From Acanthopleura granulata (taxonomy: Eukaryota; Mollusca; Polyplacophora; Chitonida; Chitonidae): a stretch of DNA of 64,000 nt. The translations under genes were made by a program, and so were the position numbers. The stretch is from contig JABBOT010000007.1 of NCBI GenBank assembly GCA_016165875.1, positions 7,845,245-7,909,244 on the forward strand, given 5' to 3'. The notes under the pieces were generated by a model. It saw nothing but the letters and a program-made list of their open reading frames with translations. It had not been told where the DNA came from and ran no database searches. Positions 59,051-64,000 of the stretch are shown here, one piece after another. Position 1 is the first letter of the stretch. Each line of letters begins with the position of its first letter.

Positions 59051-62000
59051 CACAGTCGATTGCTGCACAAAACCACATACCGCCACTATGACGTACTACA
59101 CCAGGGGATATCAAGCGTGTAGAGAATACTAAGCCACACGAAGCTTGAAGTCTTGAAAAAACTATAATTTAAAAAAAATGTAACGAGATTTATTCTTTAA
59201 ATCACTTCGTCTCCTCTAGGATATACTGTGCCAAAATTTGATCAAGCTGGACAGGTAACTTTTAAGACATGAAAAGAGCTTAGTTTACCGATAATCTCTA
59301 AAGGATAAGCTAATATCCGATTTGAAAGACTACCGGTGTGCTTGGAAAGTAACGCGAGAGCAGCGATGACAGTGTAACAGTTGGCAAGTTGTCACACCTT
59401 CCCGATGAAATCCGGCCTATTTTCAAGTTACCTGGGTTAAAGTTTTATCCCAACTGTTCACGAACCCCCCCCCCCAACTCTCCGCCCCACCACCAACTTG
59501 AACAAACAGAATTAAAATTAGGTCGAAAAATTGGTGCTAAATTCAATCTAATTTAGTCAGATGACTGCACTTGTCTACAATTCCTTAAAATGCCATTTAG
59601 TAAACAATCACATGTAAACTGAGCAAAGTTAGCACGGCACCTTTAAAAAGTGGTTGAACAACACAGGAACTGATCTTCCGTGGAAAGTCGCAAACTGATT
59701 AGAAAATACTAACGCCATATTATAAAGAAATATTAACGTTGTTTGAAGTATCGCCTTCGTGGGTGGCATTTCCTTGTGTATTTTGTGTCCTCTGCCATTG
59801 GCAAATGAACCCCTTTATCGATTTGAGAAAATATCTTTGCTGTCAGTTGAACTGTTCAAGCGTATAATGCCACCAGACGTGTGTATTGACGAATTTCAAG
59901 AGGTTAATACTATGCCTTTATCCCTAGTATCAGTCAATGTTCACATGCTTGGCGAACGCGCGTAGCAAAAAAAATCAGGGTCTAGGGCAAAGAAACGCCA
60001 CGAAACAGGTTATTTTTTGTGATCGGCCTTGAACCCATAGAAACGTAGTTCTCGACAACACGGACATTTGTTGGTGAACATGCCCCTGGGCACTATTATA
60101 GCTGCTTAATGCGTAGCATGTTTTGCTGCGAATACAAAATTACATGGGAATATTCCCTACGGCTGGTGAAAATGAAAGTTTTAAAAGTCCAAAGTCATAT
60201 TATCTAGACAAAATATTTACTGACTCACCTTTAAGTGAGAAGTATATATGACCGAATGTGGTATTTCACTGTGACATTTGTGAGGTGCATGAAACTTGCC
60301 TGGCCAGCTGGTTTCGCTCAGCGTGAAGTAGTATTCCTGTGTCAAAAGACAATTTCATTGCATTCGTCGCTGGCATCACCATAGTTTTTTGTGTATTTTA
60401 AGTATTAGTCAGTGGATAGGCATGCTTACATGGTGCGAAGGGAATGTAATTTGCCACTGTTTAAGTATTAACATGCACAGTTAGAAAAAATATCTAACCG
60501 ATGTAAAATGACTAGAGGCCAGATTTCACTGGGTACGCGTGACTATTAGCCAGGTATCCCATGGTCGTTGGTGCTCTGGTTTCGCTCTCTGCGCTGTAAG
60601 CTTTTTTTTCCTTTTCTTTTTTTTTCATGTTAAAAAGTAGCATTTGGACCAATATAATATTAAGCATTTTACAGTCTCAGGTACATTTTTGTGCTGTACA
60701 TAAACATAAAAGTTCCAGAAAATGATCCACAGTGCTTTTCAGCAAACGCGACAATAAATTAGCTCATTAGTAGCTAAATCTGTTCGACTGGGAATGAGAA
60801 ATTAAGTTCTTTAAGACAGAATTATAGGTAGGATTTGTGCTTGATTAACTAACATGAGAATGCACTTATGTACGCAACAAAGTCATTGTTGCAGTTCTAT
60901 AGCACAAGGTTAAAGGCATCTTAAGTTTCTTAATGAAGAGTGAATTGAATACATTTGTGCGTGCTTCCAAAAAAACCGACATGTTACCACGGAATGATCA
61001 TTGAAGATCGCTGAACACAATTCATCAATGGTTATCAATTGATGTTGTTCAATAACAGATTTAAAATTTAAGAAAAGTAACTGTATTAATGGCTTTAAGC
61101 AAATGGATGAGAACTGTTACAAATGACTTCGCACGTCTGTTGTAAAGGCGCTGATTGGACGAATGTTTTGTAAGGTAACAGAACGTGATTGAGTTGGGTA
61201 TACGGGTGATATCGGTGCAGTTTGCCTCAAATCGAGTTTTTCGATCAATAACGTTAAATAGGAAGACTTGACACGTTTGAAGGGAAAATCCATTGCCTTT
61301 GTCTGGGACTCCTTACAGGGGGTGAGAGAAATTCCTCAGATCTGGCTTCGATCAACTTATTCAGGCGGAAGCGTTACGCAATTCCAAGAATAATACTGGA
61401 ATTTTTTTATCAGTGGAACAATTTTCATTTCGTCTTGTCAGATGTTATTGATGCCCAGGAAGCTATGATTATCTAGGGATGTTTGTCACCGGAAATTACT
61501 GAGAAAAAAACTCGATGGCTGCCAGATTACAAAACCCCCGTCATCCTATAATATGATTAAGCGCACGCCAACCATGTCTTCTTATCTAACACAACAACCC
61601 CGGACTTCTTTTTACTCGCTGCCCTTTGGCAATATGATCACGAGTATCAATAATTCATTTCTTGACCTTAAAGTCGTGTTTCTTTGCAATTCGCGGGACA
61701 ACTTTAACGCTTGCCTTTACATCATATGAGTTGATTCCTAATGGTTTGGGTTTTTCATTTGGTAAGAAACTTCTAACGTCTTGCACTCACGGACAGTTTG
61801 AACGAACCTAAGCGTCCATATCGACAACAAAAATGGGCGTTTCGGGTCAACAATCGCAAGACCAGTTTCCAAATAATGACAAATAACGCAGTTTTCAGTG
61901 TCGACGGAAACACGCAATGAATGTTTATTGTGCGCTATGAACTGAGAAATGATAAAAACCTAACGATTATTACGTGCCGGCCTCTTCATCATGACATGAA

Positions 62001-62254
62001 GTCAAACATTCATATATGCGGTCGGTCGTCTAAGTCACAAACAGTGCAGGCCATTCGCCGACCAGGAAAGACACAGTAGTCAAAATTAAAGGCCAATAGA
62101 CCTAAATATATATTGCTTAATCTGATTGGGTTTGAAGTGCAAAACACACATATAGTTTGAAGAAAATGTGTCATTTGTAATAATGTTTTAAAGTTCATTT
62201 AATGCTATATGTGCGACTTTCATGTGAACTGTTTAGGGCACTATCCCCAGAATG

Positions 62255-62320
62255 AATGAATGAATGATCTTAACACCACGTTGGCAATATTTCAGCTATA
62301 TCGTGGTGGGCATTATCCTC
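62255..62320. mobile_element. Decayed short interspersed element fragment
   Basis: A short 'atgaatgaatgaatgat' run is followed by 'aacaccacgttggcaatatt' and 'tcagctatatcgtgg'. This combination resembles the terminal part of a repeat I associate with gastropod genomes. That association is from memory and unverified. Similar scraps lie at about 41,640 and 46,810-46,880. Confidence 0.45.
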
Positions 62321-64000
62321 AGAGATGATGTACGAGTGAATTAAATGTAATGTCCATTCCAGTATCCACTTAATCCTGCATTTTAAGCGAGGCACACAAT
62401 CCTAGCGAAAAATGTATCAGAGAATTTTAAATTACACTGAAGAATCAGTTATGTTTGGTTTAAATACATCATCGACTTCATAATGTAAGTACCTATTAAA
62501 AGTATAAGTAGGTAAAGAGCTTCGGACAAATACATCGATTTGCTCAGGGAGCCTTCATGGATGAAATTGCTTTTAAAAGGACTCCGGCTTACTTCTGAAG
62601 ACGATGGCGTCGTTTATGATATTTCATCGTCGTATAATGAAGGGCCATTTGAGATGTGTTACTGGGGAACCGATCTGCCTCGCCATTTCACAAAATCCAT
62701 TTTAACATCGACAAAAGAAACAAAACAGCTGTTACCGAAGACTCCTGTCAACCGTTATCTTTTTATCCGAACTATTTTGAACATATTGAACATTAACTAT
62801 TTCTGGGACAATAATAACAAAGGAGGAAATAATCGGACGAAATTCAATATCTATTTTTAAGCCATTTTCCTCAACAAGAAAAGTTGCTTTAATCTAAAAA
62901 ATAACTACTTCACTGATGGCATTTAACTTTTCGAATACGCAACCTCCGCTTCATTTACGCTTAATTTTTTTTCACATATTACCGCTTTGGGCATTAATTC
63001 TTGGACCGCTAGTATTACACAATCTGGACGTTTTCACTTCACTAACTCAGATCTGCGAGCATCGATAACCTTCAAAAACGACTTTACGATACCATACATG
63101 CTGCGACCTCGTTTCAGTCTTGATATCTGACAATAAATTGATAAGTTTTCCAAGAATCTAGTTATTTTAAGAGAAAATGATAATCTTGTTCTCCATGCTA
63201 TCATTTAGTGAGATGGCCAATAACTAACTCGATCATATCAAAAAACATTTTGTCGGCATTTTTTTTTTCACAAACTTTCTTGCTACGGAGGTTTATTGGA
63301 AATCCGCGTCTAGAGTGAAGATAAAGAACGCCTCCGTGTTAAAGAAATAGGCGAAAATTCAATTGCCCTCAATCACGGCGTAACTCAATTTGTGTTTTTC
63401 CCCCTCGTAAGATCACCATAGCGAACATTCCGCGCGTTATCTGGTTATGTAAGCTCTTCCATCAAACTCCAAACTTTTCGCGTCGCAGGATTCAACAGGG
63501 TGTGCCCACTGTTCTCTGCTGAGGGGATAATAAAATAGATTGATGCCTTTCGCTTTTAAAAACTCCTTTGTCTCCAAATGGGATTAGCCGCTTGTCAAAC
63601 CGACACCGCTATTGATTAAAACCCAGCCGACTTTATGGAATTTCGCGCGTTTTTCATAACTACCCCTTCTCTGCCATTCATTCACTTACACGACGGCCAC
63701 ATTCAACCAAACTATACATGTATTTATTCCGTCCAAATTTATACCCTCAACATAATCTTCCTTTATTTCAGAGATGACGGATGCCATTTTGGCTGATATA
63801 CGGATTTGTCCCTTCCTCATTACGGATTAGTTCGCTTCCATGAAGGGATTAATTCGTTAACAGGATCGAATTAACTCGTTAAATCAATGATAAGCAATCC
63901 TTTATCACTCAATTCAAGAATTTAACGGGAGGTTGTTTTCTGAGGTTAGTTTCAGGGCACGGGAATTCGTGTAAACATTTTTCTGTGATATATGTTTAAT

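Larger units (their letters stand above)
58400..64000. other. Non-coding stretch
   Basis: Over 5.5 kb with no recognisable gene. It includes a C run at about 59,465-59,476 and a T-rich tract at 60,603-60,627. The longest frame (62,540-62,860, 106 codons, plus strand) matches no family I know and has no supporting splice or promoter signals. The decayed repeat at 62,255-62,320 is the only element seen. Confidence 0.35.

Overview
The window reads as a gene-poor stretch of an invertebrate animal nuclear genome, most probably a mollusc and perhaps a gastropod. It is AT-rich, has no dense ORFs, no operons and no bacterial signals, and is full of SINE copies, a decayed Tc1-type transposon, foldback elements and minisatellites. 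The species call is inference. It rests on recalled resemblance of two short-element ends to molluscan repeats: the 'gagtacggcgtaaaacacc' tail and the 'ggcaatatttcagctatat' fragment near 62.3 kb. All repeat relationships were found by eye; no identities were calculated.

Left half (1 to about 31,000): a diverged tandem segmental array. Blocks recur in the same order with a period of about 8.3 to 9.7 kb. I divide it into units A (1-4,865, rearranged and internally deleted), B (4,866 to about 13,500), C (about 13,500-22,260), D (about 22,260-30,540) and a stump E (about 30,540-31,000). No unit holds a recognisable intact gene. Units B and D contain a large inverted repeat with arms of about 0.65 kb around a 1.1-1.3 kb spacer. 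Unit C has lost the right arm. Part of unit A (about 2,200-3,930) lies in the opposite orientation to its counterpart in C. The last third of units B, C and D carries a 'gattcatgcaaccagactg' minisatellite of very different length in each. Insertions present in some units and absent in others give relative dates. A tRNA-like SINE with its target duplication is in B and C, but D has the empty site. A LINE tail with a 10-bp target duplication is only in C.

Right half (about 31,000-64,000): mostly single-copy DNA with scattered repeats. The only weak coding candidate is an initiator exon at 32,300, with a good start context, a membrane-anchor-like peptide and a donor-like GTATGT. Other recognisable items are a 494-bp foldback element (42,033-42,526) and a 104-bp palindrome (37,373-37,476). 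Tandem repeats have periods of 118 bp (44,312-44,772), 102 bp (48,807-49,009), 38 bp (47,756-47,831), 27 bp (53,811-54,100) and about 59 bp (56,535-57,245). There is a Tc1-like transposase pseudogene at 57,720-58,399. Several copies of a tRNA-derived SINE family are spread through both halves. About 58.4-64 kb shows almost nothing recognisable.

No cooperating gene system (operon, biosynthetic cluster, defence island) is visible. The most unusual object is the 31-kb array of rearranged, palindrome-bearing units.
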